From contig NZ_FPJG01000006.1 of NCBI RefSeq assembly GCF_900119165.1, forward strand, positions 4,712,001-4,776,000: a stretch of 64,000 nucleotides of DNA. Reading direction: 5' to 3'. How positions within the stretch are numbered: position 1 is the stretch's first letter; every line of letters starts with the position of its first letter. Source of the DNA: Amycolatopsis australiensis. GTDB lineage: Bacteria > Actinomycetota > Actinomycetes > Mycobacteriales > Pseudonocardiaceae. Shown piece by piece: positions 30,957 to 39,724 of this stretch. The translations under genes were made by a program, and so were the position numbers. The notes beneath the pieces are model-generated. The model was not told the DNA's origin. It did no database searches and saw only the letters and a program-made list of their open reading frames with translations.

Positions 30957-33260
30957 TCAGCAGGGCTGGAGCAGCCAGCAGAGCCGGTACTTCGCCTGGT
31001 AGGTCGCCGAAGCCGCCGGGGCGACGATGTTCTGCGTCCGCGGCCCGCCGTGCGCCCAGCTCGAGAAGGCGTACTTGAGGTTCAGCGGCGGCAGGTTCTG
31101 CGGGCTGTCCGCGCTGATCGAGTTGACCGACCCGGCGATCACCGTCCGGGAGAACGGCGTGCGCTGCTGCGTCCCGCCGACGGTGAGCAGCGCCTGGTCC
31201 GGGCTAGACGTGAAGCTCAGCGTCACCGTCTTCGGCTGCAGGTCGATCGTCTTGGACCCGGTCCGGCCGGTCGAGTCCGTCGCTGTCAGCGTGAGCTGCA
31301 GGTACGACGGGTACTCGTGGTCGGGCGCGGTGAACGTGCCCGCCGCGACGCCCGGGAAGTCCTGGACGTTGTGCGTGTGGCAGGTCCCGTTGGCCGCGCA
31401 GTGCCGGATCGCGAGCCGCCACGACAGTGCCGAGGGCGGCAGCTCGCCGTCCTGGGCGTCGACCGCGCGGCCGGAGAACGCCACGGTCTGGCCCACCGAC
31501 CAGGTCAGCGACGCGGCGGGGGAGTCGATCACCGGCACCGGGTCGAGGCCGGCCGGGGTCCCGGCGGTCACCCGGACCGTCGTCGTCGCCGTCGCGCCGT
31601 GGGAGTCGGTCACGCGCAGCCCGGCGTCGACCACCGCGGCAGCGGTGTAGGTCCAGGTGGGCCGCGGGTCCGCCGAGTCGTCGTAGGCGCCGTCGGCGTC
31701 GAGGTCCCACGCGTAGGACAGCACGTCCCCGGCGTCGGGGTCGGTGGAACCGGTGCCGTCGAACCGGACGGTCAGCGGCGCCGGCCCGCTGGACGGCATC
31801 GCCGTGGCCGAAGCGACCGGTGGCCGGTTCGTGCCGCCCTGATGGCTCACGCGACGCAGCTCGCCGCTGCCCAGCGCGACGTAGAAGAGGTCGCCGCCGG
31901 GCCCGGTGAGCAGCTGCACCGGCACGTTGGCGCCGGTCACGAACGGCACCAGGCGGCTCGGGCTCGGCTGGCCGCCGATCTGCTGCATCGCCCAGATGCA
32001 GCCGCGTGACGAGTCCGCGAAGAACAGCGCGCCGGCGTACTCGGCGGGGTAGTTGCTGCCCGATTCGAACGCGATCCCGCTGATCGAGGAGCCGCCGGTG
32101 GGACACGGGTCACCCGCCACGACCTTGGCGGCGTGGTTGTAGGCGTAGAACGGCGCGGTCTGCCCGCCGGCGGCGTAGAGCGACTCGCACCGGTCGAGGT
32201 TCGCCCCGTCGTAACCGGCCTGCCGGGCGTTGCCCTCGAAACAGGGCCAGCCGAAGTTCTCCGCCACGGCGTCCCCGGCGTCGGCCACGCGGTTGATCTC
32301 CTCCCAGGTGTTCCAGCCGACGTCGCCCGCCCACAGCTCGCCGGTCCCGGGCCGGAACCCGAACCGGAACTGGTTGCGCGCGCCGTAGGCGATCACGCGC
32401 CGGGCGTTGGCGTCGGCGCTGCCCGCGAAGGGATTGCCGGGCAGGCCCTCGCCGGTGTCGGGGTCGAGGCGCAGCAGCGTGCCGTTGAGCAGCACGGGCT
32501 GCCCGGCCGGGCGGCGCGGCGACTGCGAGCGCAGCGCACCCCCTTCGGCCGACGGCGGCGCCAGGTTCGTGCCGGCGGGCGCGGGCGGGTCGGCGCAGGG
32601 GTTGCCGACCTGGCCGTAGTCGGCGAAGTTGAAGCTCGCGCCGTCGCCGCCACCCGCGTACAGGGCGCCGTCCGGGCCGAAGGCCAGCGCGCCGACCGAG
32701 TGACTCGGGAACTGCTGGCACCAGCCGGTGACCAGCGGTTTCTCGCTCACGGCCGTCCCGGCGGCCCCCATGGTGAGCTGCGAGATCCGGCCGGTCACCA
32801 CGCAGCCCCGGTCGGTGGCGCCCGGCGGGGACGGGCAGGTGTCACCCCACTGTGGCGAGGTTCCGCCCGGCAGCGCGTCGAGGGTGTAGGAGACGTAGAC
32901 GTACGGCCGGGCGGGGAACGCGGGATCGACGGCCAGGCCCAGCAGGCCGCGGTCCCAGAAGTCCTGGGTCGGCGCCCGCAGGTCGGCGAACACCGACGGC
33001 ACCGGGTCGGCGAGCGAGTCGAACACCTTGACCAGGCCGCTCTTTTCGGCGACGAACACCCGGCCGTCGGGCGCGAACGCCGCGGCGGTCGGGGAGGTCA
33101 GGCCGCCGATCGCGACGGTGTCGGTGAACCCGGCGGGCACGGCGGCGGCGGGCGCCGCGGCGGCGACGGCCGCAGCGAGGGCGCCGGCGAGCGGCACCAC
33201 CACCGCGGCCGCCAGTGCTCGGCGCGATCTTCGCGGGACGGCGAAACGGCGAGAACCCAT
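30957..33260 (-). CDS. Secreted glucose/sorbosone dehydrogenase-type propeller with PKD domain
   Basis: A 767-residue exported protein. The signal peptide covers residues 1-40 and begins with a twin-arginine-like cluster (MGSRRFAVPRRSRR). Residues 45-480 form a six-bladed sorbosone/glucose dehydrogenase propeller: GLTSPTAAAFAPDGRVFVAE, DRGLLGLAVDPAFP, ALAFGPDGALYAGGGDGASF, AYGARNQFRFGFRPGTGELW, GDVGWNTWEEINRV and GFVAFVTGAN-like strands. A PKD domain (PLTVRFDGTGSTDPDAGDVL) and further beta-sandwich modules follow to the Cys at the end. Relatives use PQQ with calcium. The ATG at 33260 follows AGGAG. Confidence 0.85.
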   Translation of the reverse strand: MGSRRFAVPRRSRRALAAAVVVPLAGALAAAVAAAAPAAAVPAGFTDTVAIGGLTSPTAAAFAPDGRVFVAEKSGLVKVFDSLADPVPSVFADLRAPTQDFWDRGLLGLAVDPAFPARPYVYVSYTLDALPGGTSPQWGDTCPSPPGATDRGCVVTGRISQLTMGAAGTAVSEKPLVTGWCQQFPSHSVGALAFGPDGALYAGGGDGASFNFADYGQVGNPCADPPAPAGTNLAPPSAEGGALRSQSPRRPAGQPVLLNGTLLRLDPDTGEGLPGNPFAGSADANARRVIAYGARNQFRFGFRPGTGELWAGDVGWNTWEEINRVADAGDAVAENFGWPCFEGNARQAGYDGANLDRCESLYAAGGQTAPFYAYNHAAKVVAGDPCPTGGSSISGIAFESGSNYPAEYAGALFFADSSRGCIWAMQQIGGQPSPSRLVPFVTGANVPVQLLTGPGGDLFYVALGSGELRRVSHQGGTNRPPVASATAMPSSGPAPLTVRFDGTGSTDPDAGDVLSYAWDLDADGAYDDSADPRPTWTYTAAAVVDAGLRVTDSHGATATTTVRVTAGTPAGLDPVPVIDSPAASLTWSVGQTVAFSGRAVDAQDGELPPSALSWRLAIRHCAANGTCHTHNVQDFPGVAAGTFTAPDHEYPSYLQLTLTATDSTGRTGSKTIDLQPKTVTLSFTSSPDQALLTVGGTQQRTPFSRTVIAGSVNSISADSPQNLPPLNLKYAFSSWAHGGPRTQNIVAPAASATYQAKYRLCWLLQPC

Positions 33261-33380
33261 CACGAACTCCTGGTGCAGCGGGGACCGGACCGTCCCGTAT
33301 GGCGTGAGAAGTCCGAGTTCTGTTACGCCGACGACCCCGGATGCACACCAAAAGCCCAACGGTTCCGGTGGAAACAAATG

Positions 33381-33402
33381 TATGATAACGTTGGAACTAT
33401 CA
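33381..33402 (+). promoter_or_regulatory. AT-rich promoter and dyad upstream of the NmrA reductase
   Basis: TATGAT at 33381-33386 is an excellent -10 in an unusually AT-rich island (about 33365-33410). It overlaps an inverted repeat, TGATA (33383-33387) and TATCA (33398-33402), spaced by ten bases, a geometry used by HxlR and other winged-helix repressors. The site lies 30-50 bp before the start codon of the reductase at 33432. The regulator is not adjacent. Confidence 0.45.
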
Positions 33403-33431
33403 GTGGTAACAGGCGATGGAGAAGGTCGTTC

Positions 33432-34298
33432 ATGATCGTCATCACCGGCGGAACGGGGAAACTCGGTTCCGCGATCGTCGAGCAGCTCCTGCGTCGCGTA
33501 CCGGCCGGGCAGATCGGCGTCAGCGTGCGGGACCCCGAACGGGCCGGTGTCCTCGCCGGCCGGGGGGTGCGCGTCCGGCGCGGCGACTTCGCCGACCCCG
33601 GCTCGCTGGCCGAGGCGTTCGCGGGTGCGTCGCAGGTCCTCGTCGTCTCGACCGACTCGACCGGCGAAACGGCCGTCGCGCACCACCTGGCGGCGTTCGA
33701 AGCCGCGCGCGCCGCGGGTGCCGGGCGCGTGTTGTACACCAGTCATCAGGGCGTGGCGGAGGACTCCGTCTTCGCGCCGATGCCCGACCACGCCGCCGCC
33801 GAGCGGCACCTGGCTTCGGCGGGGACGCCGTTCACGGCGCTGCGCAACGGTTTCTACGCGAGCACGGTCCCGCTGCTGCTCGGGCGGGCGCTGGAAACCG
33901 GCGAGCTGGTCGCGCCCGCCGACGGTCCGGTGTCCTGGACCGCGCACGCCGACCTCGCCGAAGCCGCGGCGATCATCCTCGCCGGCGAAGGCGGGTTCGA
34001 CGGTCCGACACCGCCGCTGACCGCGCCGGCCGCCCTCGACCTCGGCGACGTCGCGGGCATCCTGACCGAGCTCACCGGCCGGACCGTCCGCCGCGTCGTC
34101 GCCGGCGACGACGAGTGGGTGTCGGCCCTGGCCGGACAGGGCGTCCCCGCGGCGCAGGCCGGGATGCTGCTCGGCATGTTCCGCGCGGCCCGCCGTGGCG
34201 AGTTCGCCACGACCGCCCCGGACCTGGAAACACTGCTCGGCCGCCCGGCGACGCCGCTGCGCGCGGTCCTGCGCGATCACCTCGAACAGGCGGTGTGA
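33432..34298 (+). CDS. NmrA/QOR2-like NAD(P)-binding oxidoreductase
   Basis: A 288-residue Rossmann-fold protein. MIVITGGTGKLGSAIVEQLL carries the GxxGxxG dinucleotide site. Further family segments are RVRRGDFADPGSLAEAF, VLVVSTDSTGETAVAHHLAA, RVLYTSHQGVAEDS, FTALRNGFYASTVPLLL and SWTAHADLAEAAAIIL. The pattern matches the NmrA/quinone oxidoreductase 2 group, which senses or reduces quinones with NADPH. A ribosome site (GGAGAAGG) precedes the ATG. It is divergent from the dehydrogenase-like gene. Confidence 0.88.
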   Translation: MIVITGGTGKLGSAIVEQLLRRVPAGQIGVSVRDPERAGVLAGRGVRVRRGDFADPGSLAEAFAGASQVLVVSTDSTGETAVAHHLAAFEAARAAGAGRVLYTSHQGVAEDSVFAPMPDHAAAERHLASAGTPFTALRNGFYASTVPLLLGRALETGELVAPADGPVSWTAHADLAEAAAIILAGEGGFDGPTPPLTAPAALDLGDVAGILTELTGRTVRRVVAGDDEWVSALAGQGVPAAQAGMLLGMFRAARRGEFATTAPDLETLLGRPATPLRAVLRDHLEQAV

Positions 34299-34319
34299 TC
34301 AGGACGCGGAAGCCCGGGG

Positions 34320-34346
34320 AGCACCGCCGGTGACGTCCCCGGTGCT
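34320..34346 (+). terminator. Hairpin followed by TTT after the NmrA gene
   Basis: AGCACCG (34320-34326) and CGGTGCT (34340-34346) form a seven-bp stem with a 13-base loop, followed by TT. It lies 22 bp after the reductase stop and before the lacI promoter, as expected of a terminator insulating that operon. The stem is modest. Confidence 0.4.
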
Positions 34347-34358
34347 TTCCGTGCCGTG

Positions 34359-34388
34359 TTGACAGGTCCGCGCAGCGGGTGCGAGTAT
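34359..34388 (+). promoter_or_regulatory. Promoter of the LacI-controlled operon
   Basis: A perfect TTGACA (34359-34364) is followed by an 18-bp spacer and GAGTAT (34383-34388). Transcription would start near 34395, just upstream of two LacI-type operators (34403-34448), so a bound repressor would block initiation or early elongation. Confidence 0.5.
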
Positions 34389-34402
34389 CAGGATTAATCC
34401 CA

Positions 34403-34448
34403 TTGGAAACGTTTCCAACGCAAGGTTGCGTAGCTGGAAACGTTTCCA
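34403..34448. promoter_or_regulatory. Two LacI-family operators, 31 bp centre to centre
   Basis: TTGGAAACGTTTCCAA (34403-34418) is a perfect 16-bp palindrome and TGGAAACGTTTCCA (34435-34448) a perfect 14-bp one. Both carry the central CG of LacI/GalR-family sites. Their centres are 31 bp apart, three helical turns, so two repressor dimers would lie on the same DNA face. The CGCAAGGTTGCG inverted repeat lies between them. They immediately precede the LacI-type gene, implying autoregulation and control of the operon behind it. Confidence 0.85.
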
Positions 34449-34470
34449 AACACGCACACCGAGGAAGACG

Positions 34471-35475
34471 ATGACGTCAACACGCGCCACGCTGCTCCAG
34501 GTCGCGGAGCGCGCCGGGGTGTCCCTGGCCTCGACTTCGCGCGCGCTGCACGGCACCGGCGCCAGCCCGGCGATGGTCGAGCGGGTCCGCGCCGCGGCCG
34601 CCGAGCTCGGCTACAGCGCGGACGCCATCGGGCGGTCGCTGCGGCTGAAGAAGACTTTCCAGGTCGCCTTCGCCGTCGCCGACATCGGCAACCCCGTCTA
34701 CGTCGAGATGATGCGCGCCATCCACGAAGTCCTGGCGCCGCACGGCTACCGGGTCGTCGTGATGACCACCGGCGACACCGCGACGTCGACCACCGAGCTG
34801 GTCCGCAGCCTCAACAGCGGGTTCGTCGACGGCATGATCGTCAGCCCGCTGCGCACCGACGACCGGCTGATCCGCGAGATCCAGCAGGCGCCGGTGCCGG
34901 TCGTGGTGATCGGGCGGGCTCTCGACGACCGCGGCATCAGCTCCGTGTCCACCGACTCCGCGGGCGGCATCGGCGCGGCCGTCCGGCACCTGCACGCGAT
35001 CGGCCGCCGCCGGATCGGCTTCCTCAACGGCCCGCTCGACACGACGCCCGGTGCCTCGCGCCAGCGCGGTTTCGACGCCGCCACCGAGACCATCGCCTTC
35101 GACCGCGCCGACCAGGAGATCGCGGACGACTTCACGGTGAGCGCCGGTCTCGGCGCGGCCCGCCGGCTGCTCGCCCGCGGCGCGCTCGACGCGCTCGTCG
35201 CGGCGAACGACCTGCTCGCCATCGGCGCCATCCGCGCCGTGCGGGAGCGGGGCCTGTCGGTGCCGGAGGACGTCGCCGTGACCGGCATGGACGACACCGA
35301 GCTCGGCCGGGTCTTCCAGCCCAGCCTGACCAGCGTGTCCCTCGGCTCGACCGAACGCGGCCGCGCTGCCGCCCGGATCATGCTCGGCCTCGCCGACGAC
35401 CCGGACCACGAGGCACAGCAGATCACCGTCGGCCCGGAGCTGGTGGTGCGCGAGTCGACCGGAGGTGCGGCGTGA
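34471..35475 (+). CDS. LacI family transcriptional regulator
   Basis: A 334-residue regulator. Residues 4-50 are the LacI headpiece (TLLQVAERAGVSLASTSRAL, MVERVRAAAAELGYSADAI, GRSLRLKKT). The rest is the periplasmic-binding-protein-like effector domain (VAFAVADIGNPVYVEMMRAI, DGMIVSPLRTDDRLI, RRRIGFLNGPLDTTPG, ALVAANDLLAIGAIRAV, AVTGMDDTELGRVFQPSLTS). The ATG at 34471 follows GAGGAAG. The GTG of the first permease overlaps its stop. The effector is probably the imported compound or a sugar derived from it. Its likely operators lie just upstream. Confidence 0.93.
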   Translation: MTSTRATLLQVAERAGVSLASTSRALHGTGASPAMVERVRAAAAELGYSADAIGRSLRLKKTFQVAFAVADIGNPVYVEMMRAIHEVLAPHGYRVVVMTTGDTATSTTELVRSLNSGFVDGMIVSPLRTDDRLIREIQQAPVPVVVIGRALDDRGISSVSTDSAGGIGAAVRHLHAIGRRRIGFLNGPLDTTPGASRQRGFDAATETIAFDRADQEIADDFTVSAGLGAARRLLARGALDALVAANDLLAIGAIRAVRERGLSVPEDVAVTGMDDTELGRVFQPSLTSVSLGSTERGRAAARIMLGLADDPDHEAQQITVGPELVVRESTGGAA

Positions 35476-36416
35476 CCGCGACCCTGACGCGCCCGGCACC
35501 GCCGTCCGCCCGGCGCCGCCCGGCGCTCGCCCGCACCCGGCGGCGCGAGGCGATCGCGCTGGTGCTGCCGTCGCTGATCCCGATCCTCGTGCTCAGCGTC
35601 GCGCCGCTGGTCGTCGGGATCTTCCTGGCCTTCACCGACGCGCGCCTGGTCCGCCACCCCGACTACGGCTTCGCCGGCGTGGACAATTTCGCCGAGCTGG
35701 CCGGGAACTCGCTGTTCTGGGACTCGCTGCGGATCGGCATGATCTGGACCGTCGGCGTCACGCTGCTGCAGCTGGCCGCCGCGATGGGACTGGCCCTGCT
35801 GCTGAACTCGGGCCTGCGGCTGCAGGGCCTGACGCGGGTCCTCGCGCTGGTCCCGTGGGCGATGCCGCCGGTCGTCGTCGCGATCATGTGGCAGATGATC
35901 TACTCGGCCAACGGCGGCCCGCTCAACGCCTTCCTCGGCAGCGTCGGGCTGCCCGGCGACGTCAACTGGCTCGGCGACTTCTCGACCGCGCTGCCCGCGG
36001 TGATCGTCGTCGGGGTCTGGGTCGGCATGCCGCAGACGACCGTGACGCTGCTGGCCGGCCTGCAGCAGATCCCGGCCGAGCTGCACGAAGCCGCCGCGGT
36101 CGACGGCGCGGGCGCCTGGCGGCGGTTCACCGCGGTGACGTGGCCGAGCCTGCGCCCGATCGTCACGTCGATCACGTCGCTGAACTTCATCTGGAACTTC
36201 AACTCGTTCTCGCTGGTCTACGTGCTCACCGCGGGCGGGCCGGGCGGCAAGACGATGGTGCCGGTGCTGTTCATCTACCTGGAGGCGTTCAAGAACCGCG
36301 AGATCGGCTACGCCGCCGCGATGGGTCTCGTGCTCGTCGTCGTGGTGGTGCTCATCCTCGCCGTCTACCTGCGGTCGCAGTTCCGCGACGACCGCGCCAC
36401 CGGAAAGGGGCGCTGA
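35472..36416 (+). CDS. Sugar ABC transporter permease (MalF-type)
   Basis: A 314-residue inner-membrane permease with about six helices, starting at GTG 35472 in the lacI stop. The cytoplasmic EAA loop that contacts the ATPase is ELHEAAAVDGAGAWRRFTAV. Other family marks are PSLIPILVLSVAPLVVGIFL, VPWAMPPVVVAIMWQMI and VLTAGGPGGKTMVPVLFIYL. It pairs with the next gene and the lipoprotein at 37276 to form a carbohydrate importer. No ATPase is in the operon, so a shared MsiK-like ATPase elsewhere must energise it, as is common in actinomycetes. Confidence 0.92.
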   Translation: MTATLTRPAPPSARRRPALARTRRREAIALVLPSLIPILVLSVAPLVVGIFLAFTDARLVRHPDYGFAGVDNFAELAGNSLFWDSLRIGMIWTVGVTLLQLAAAMGLALLLNSGLRLQGLTRVLALVPWAMPPVVVAIMWQMIYSANGGPLNAFLGSVGLPGDVNWLGDFSTALPAVIVVGVWVGMPQTTVTLLAGLQQIPAELHEAAAVDGAGAWRRFTAVTWPSLRPIVTSITSLNFIWNFNSFSLVYVLTAGGPGGKTMVPVLFIYLEAFKNREIGYAAAMGLVLVVVVVLILAVYLRSQFRDDRATGKGR

Positions 36417-37243
36417 TGCGGGTCCTGGTGCGCCCGGCCCAGTACGCGGCCCTCGCGCTGTACATCCTGTTCCTCGGCTTTCCCTTGCTGTGGCTCGTTT
36501 CCGCCTCGGTGAAGTCGTCCGGCGAGCTGAACTCGCTGACGGTCAGCCTCCTGCCGGGCGAGTGGCACTGGGACAACTACGCCGAGGCGCTCGAGCGGCA
36601 GGGGCTCGTCCGGTCCGCCGCCAACAGCCTGGTCGTCGCGCTGGCGTCCACCGCGCTCTCGGTCGTCATCGCCGTGCCCGCGGCCTACGTGCTCGCACGG
36701 CTGAAAGGCAAGGTACGGGCCGCCGGCGTCGGCTGGATCCTCGTCAGCCAGGTGTTCCCGGTGGTGCTGATCATCCTGCCGCTGTTCCTCGTCCTGCGGA
36801 CGCTGGGCCTGGCCGACAACCTCGCCGGCCTGACCCTCGTGCACACGACCTACATGCTGCCGTTCGCTCTCTGGATGCTGCAGGGGTACGTCGCCGCGAT
36901 CCCGGTGGAGCTGGAGGAAGCGGGCGCGATGGACGGCGCGAGCCGGCTGACCGTGCTGCGCACGATCGTCTTCCCGCTGCTCGCCCCGGGTGTGGTCGCG
37001 ACGGCGATGTTCAGCTTCGTCTCGTCGTGGAACGAGTTCTTCTTCGCGCTGGTGCTGCTGCAGTCGCCGGAGAACTACACCCTGCCGATCACGCTCAACA
37101 TGTTCGTCGGCGGCGAGGGCAAGGTCGCCCTCGGTCCGCTCGCCGCGGGCGCCGTGCTCGCCGCCATCCCCAGCATCGTCTTCTTCGGCATCCTGCGCCG
37201 GAAGCTCACCAGCGGCCTGATGGCCGGGGCGGTGAAGGGATGA
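36416..37243 (+). CDS. Sugar ABC transporter permease (MalG-type)
   Basis: A 275-residue permease with six helices. Its EAA loop is ELEEAGAMDGASRLTVLRTI. SASVKSSGELNSL near the N-terminus and SSWNEFFFALVLLQSPENYT near the C-terminus are typical MalG-type segments. The ATG shares a base with the TGA of the first permease (TGATG). It is the second transmembrane subunit of the importer encoded by this operon. Confidence 0.92.
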   Translation: MRVLVRPAQYAALALYILFLGFPLLWLVSASVKSSGELNSLTVSLLPGEWHWDNYAEALERQGLVRSAANSLVVALASTALSVVIAVPAAYVLARLKGKVRAAGVGWILVSQVFPVVLIILPLFLVLRTLGLADNLAGLTLVHTTYMLPFALWMLQGYVAAIPVELEEAGAMDGASRLTVLRTIVFPLLAPGVVATAMFSFVSSWNEFFFALVLLQSPENYTLPITLNMFVGGEGKVALGPLAAGAVLAAIPSIVFFGILRRKLTSGLMAGAVKG

Positions 37244-37275
37244 ACTCCACCGAGAATCACTCGAAAGGTCGGTCG

Positions 37276-38556
37276 ATGAAGACACGACGCATGATTGCCG
37301 CCACCGCGCTGACGGTCGCCGGCCTGCTGCTCACCGCGTGCGGGGGCGGCGGCAGCGGGGACGGCGGAAGCGGGCCGGTCACCCTCACCTTCCAGTCGCT
37401 GTCCGATCAGCCCGCGGCGGTCGCCGCGACGCAGAAGATCGTCGGCGACTGGAACAAGGCCCACCCGCAGGTGCAGGTCAAGATCGTCCAGGCGGGCTGG
37501 GACGGCGTCTACGACAAGCTGATCACCCAGTTCAACGCGGGCAGCGCGCCGGACATCGTGCACTACGAGGCGGCCGGCGTCGTCCCGTTCGCCACCGACG
37601 GCTACCTCGCGGACCTGACGCAGTACCTGCCGGAGCCGAAGCGCGCGGACATCCCGAAGGGCGTCCTGGACTCGGTCACCGTCGACGGCAAGCTGATCGC
37701 CGTGCCGACCGAGCTGCAGTCCTACGTGGTCTTCGCGAACAAGACCCTGCTGCAGCAGGCGGGCGTCCCGATCCCGGCGACGCCCACGATGAGCTGGGAC
37801 CAGCTGCGCGAGATCGCCAAGGCGACCACCAAGGACGGCAAGTTCGGCCTCGGCTGGGGCCTGTCCAGCCCGACGGCGGCGTTCGTCGCGCTGGCCCCCG
37901 GGTTCGGCGGCAAGTACTTCGAGGGCACCGGCAAGGACGCGAAGCTGACCGTCGGCCAGGGCGAGCAGGCGCTGCCGCAGCTGGTGGACGCGATGGCGCA
38001 CCAGGACCACTCGATCCTGCCGGTCACGCTGACGCAGTCGGGGACCAAGGCGCTCGCGCCGTTCTACGCCGGCCAGGTGGCCATGACGGTCCAGGGTTCC
38101 TACCAGGCGGCCAACATCGCGAAGGACGCGCCGAAGGGCTTCGACTGGGTCGTGCTCCCGCCGCTGGCCGGCTCGGCCGGGCCCGCGCAGGCCGCCAACC
38201 CGCAGACGCTGTCGGTGAACAAGGACTCGGCGCACGTCAAGGAGGCCGCGGAGTTCGTCGACTTCTTCACGAGCACGGAGAACCTGGCCGCGATCAACGA
38301 GGCGGACGCGCTGATCCCGCCGACGACGTCCGCGCGGCAGGCGCTCACCACCAAGCTCGGCGGCAAGAACGGCTGGAACGAGATCCTCGCGTCGGGCCAG
38401 TACCTGACGTCGGCGCCCTACCTGTTCGCCGGCAAGTACGCGCAGTGGAAGGACACCGTCGCGACTCCGGCGTACCAGCAGTTCCTCGCCCAGAAGATCG
38501 ACGCCGCCGGGCTCGCGAAGCAGCTCGAAGACGGCTGGAAGAACGTCAGCAAGTGA
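37276..38556 (+). CDS. Sugar ABC transporter substrate-binding lipoprotein
   Basis: A 426-residue extracellular binding protein of the carbohydrate cluster. The lipobox LLLTAC precedes a Gly/Ser linker. Family segments are VTLTFQSLSDQPAAVAATQK, YDKLITQFNAGSAPDIVHYE, YLADLTQYLPEP, VPTELQSYVVFANKTLLQQA and AFYAGQ-like GQVAMTVQGSYQAANI. The ATG at 37276 follows GAAAGG; an ATG at 37240 overlapping the permease would add 12 hydrophilic residues ahead of the signal. The ligand is unknown, but the operon content points to a glycosylated small molecule. Confidence 0.92.
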   Translation: MKTRRMIAATALTVAGLLLTACGGGGSGDGGSGPVTLTFQSLSDQPAAVAATQKIVGDWNKAHPQVQVKIVQAGWDGVYDKLITQFNAGSAPDIVHYEAAGVVPFATDGYLADLTQYLPEPKRADIPKGVLDSVTVDGKLIAVPTELQSYVVFANKTLLQQAGVPIPATPTMSWDQLREIAKATTKDGKFGLGWGLSSPTAAFVALAPGFGGKYFEGTGKDAKLTVGQGEQALPQLVDAMAHQDHSILPVTLTQSGTKALAPFYAGQVAMTVQGSYQAANIAKDAPKGFDWVVLPPLAGSAGPAQAANPQTLSVNKDSAHVKEAAEFVDFFTSTENLAAINEADALIPPTTSARQALTTKLGGKNGWNEILASGQYLTSAPYLFAGKYAQWKDTVATPAYQQFLAQKIDAAGLAKQLEDGWKNVSK

Positions 38557-38569
38557 CAGGAGCGGATTG

Positions 38570-39724
38570 GTGACCTGGCTGGAAGACCGGGCCGTCGCGG
38601 TGATCACCGGTGCGGCCGTCGGGGACGCACTCGGCGGCGCCACCGAAGGGTGGACACCCGAGCAGATCGAACAGCGGCACGGTGGCCGGGTGACCGGTGT
38701 CGTCGGGCCGTGGTACCCGGACTGGCGGACCGCCCGCCCGATCGCGCCGTACCACAAGGGCGACGGGCACGTCACCGACGACACGCTCATGACGCGGGCG
38801 CTCGTCGAGGTGTACGCGAAGCGCCGCGCGCACCTCGACGCGTACGCGATGGCCGAGGACCTGGTGCCGCTGATGATCGGCGAACCGCGCTGGGTGCCGG
38901 AGCTGGAGTCGACCGCGCTGCTGCTGCAGCGGGTCTTCCTGGCGGAGAAGTGGATCGTCGCGAGACTCCACTACGGACACGTCGACCCGCGCGAAGCGGG
39001 CGTGGGCAACGTGGTCAACTGCGGCGCGGCGATGTACGTCGCCCCGGTGGGCGTCGTGAACGCGGGTGACCCCCGCGGCGCGTACGCCGAGGCGATCGAC
39101 CTGACCGGCGCGCACCAGTCCAGCTATGGCCGGGAGGCGGCGGGGGTGCTGGCCGCGATGGTGGCGGCCGCCGTCGCACCCGGCGCGTCGCTGGACGACG
39201 TCGTCACGGCCGCTCTGGACGTGGCCCACGACGGGACCGCGGCGGCGCTGCGCGCGGTCGTCGAGACCTTCGGCGGCCGGACCACCGCCCCGGCGACCGA
39301 CGACGAAGAACGTGCGCTCGCCGCGCTGGTCCGGGAGACGGTGGCGCCGTTCGACTCGGTGGGGCCGCACTACCGGGAGATGTCCTTGGATGCCCGGCGG
39401 CCTTCCCGGACGAAGTCCATCGAAGAGCTGCCCGCGGCGCTGGCGTTCGTGCTCGCGCACCGGGGCGACTTCCGCGGCGCGGTGCTGGCCGCGGTGAACT
39501 ACGGCCGGGACGCCGACTCGATCGCGGTGATGGCGGGCGCGCTGTGCGCCGGCCTGGGCGGCACCGCCGTCGTGCCGAAGGACTGGGTCGACACGATCGG
39601 CGAGGCCAGCCGCATGGACCTGCGCGAGACGGGGGAGCTGCTGGCCTCGGCGGCCGCCGACATCCTCCGGGCCGACCGGGACCGCGCCCGCGCCCGCGCC
39701 GCCTTCCTCGAGGAGACGGCGTGA
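38570..39724 (+). CDS. ADP-ribosylglycohydrolase family protein
   Basis: A 384-residue, all-helical protein of the DraG/ARH fold. The two metal-binding clusters are intact: TDDT in KGDGHVTDDTLMTRAL and DAD in NYGRDADSIAVMAGALCAGL. The opening GAAVGDALGGATEGW is typical. Known relatives remove ADP-ribose from arginine or other groups, but those in sugar-transport operons probably cleave ribosides or related N- or O-glycosides. It starts at GTG 38570 behind AGGAG. Its stop overlaps the GTG of a second, distinct family member. Confidence 0.9.
   Translation: MTWLEDRAVAVITGAAVGDALGGATEGWTPEQIEQRHGGRVTGVVGPWYPDWRTARPIAPYHKGDGHVTDDTLMTRALVEVYAKRRAHLDAYAMAEDLVPLMIGEPRWVPELESTALLLQRVFLAEKWIVARLHYGHVDPREAGVGNVVNCGAAMYVAPVGVVNAGDPRGAYAEAIDLTGAHQSSYGREAAGVLAAMVAAAVAPGASLDDVVTAALDVAHDGTAAALRAVVETFGGRTTAPATDDEERALAALVRETVAPFDSVGPHYREMSLDARRPSRTKSIEELPAALAFVLAHRGDFRGAVLAAVNYGRDADSIAVMAGALCAGLGGTAVVPKDWVDTIGEASRMDLRETGELLASAAADILRADRDRARARAAFLEETA

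Noticed and set aside
33261..34280. Extension of the sorbosone-dehydrogenase-type protein to 1107 residues
   Set aside because: The extra part is antisense to the NmrA gene. The signal peptide and ribosome site place the start at 33260.
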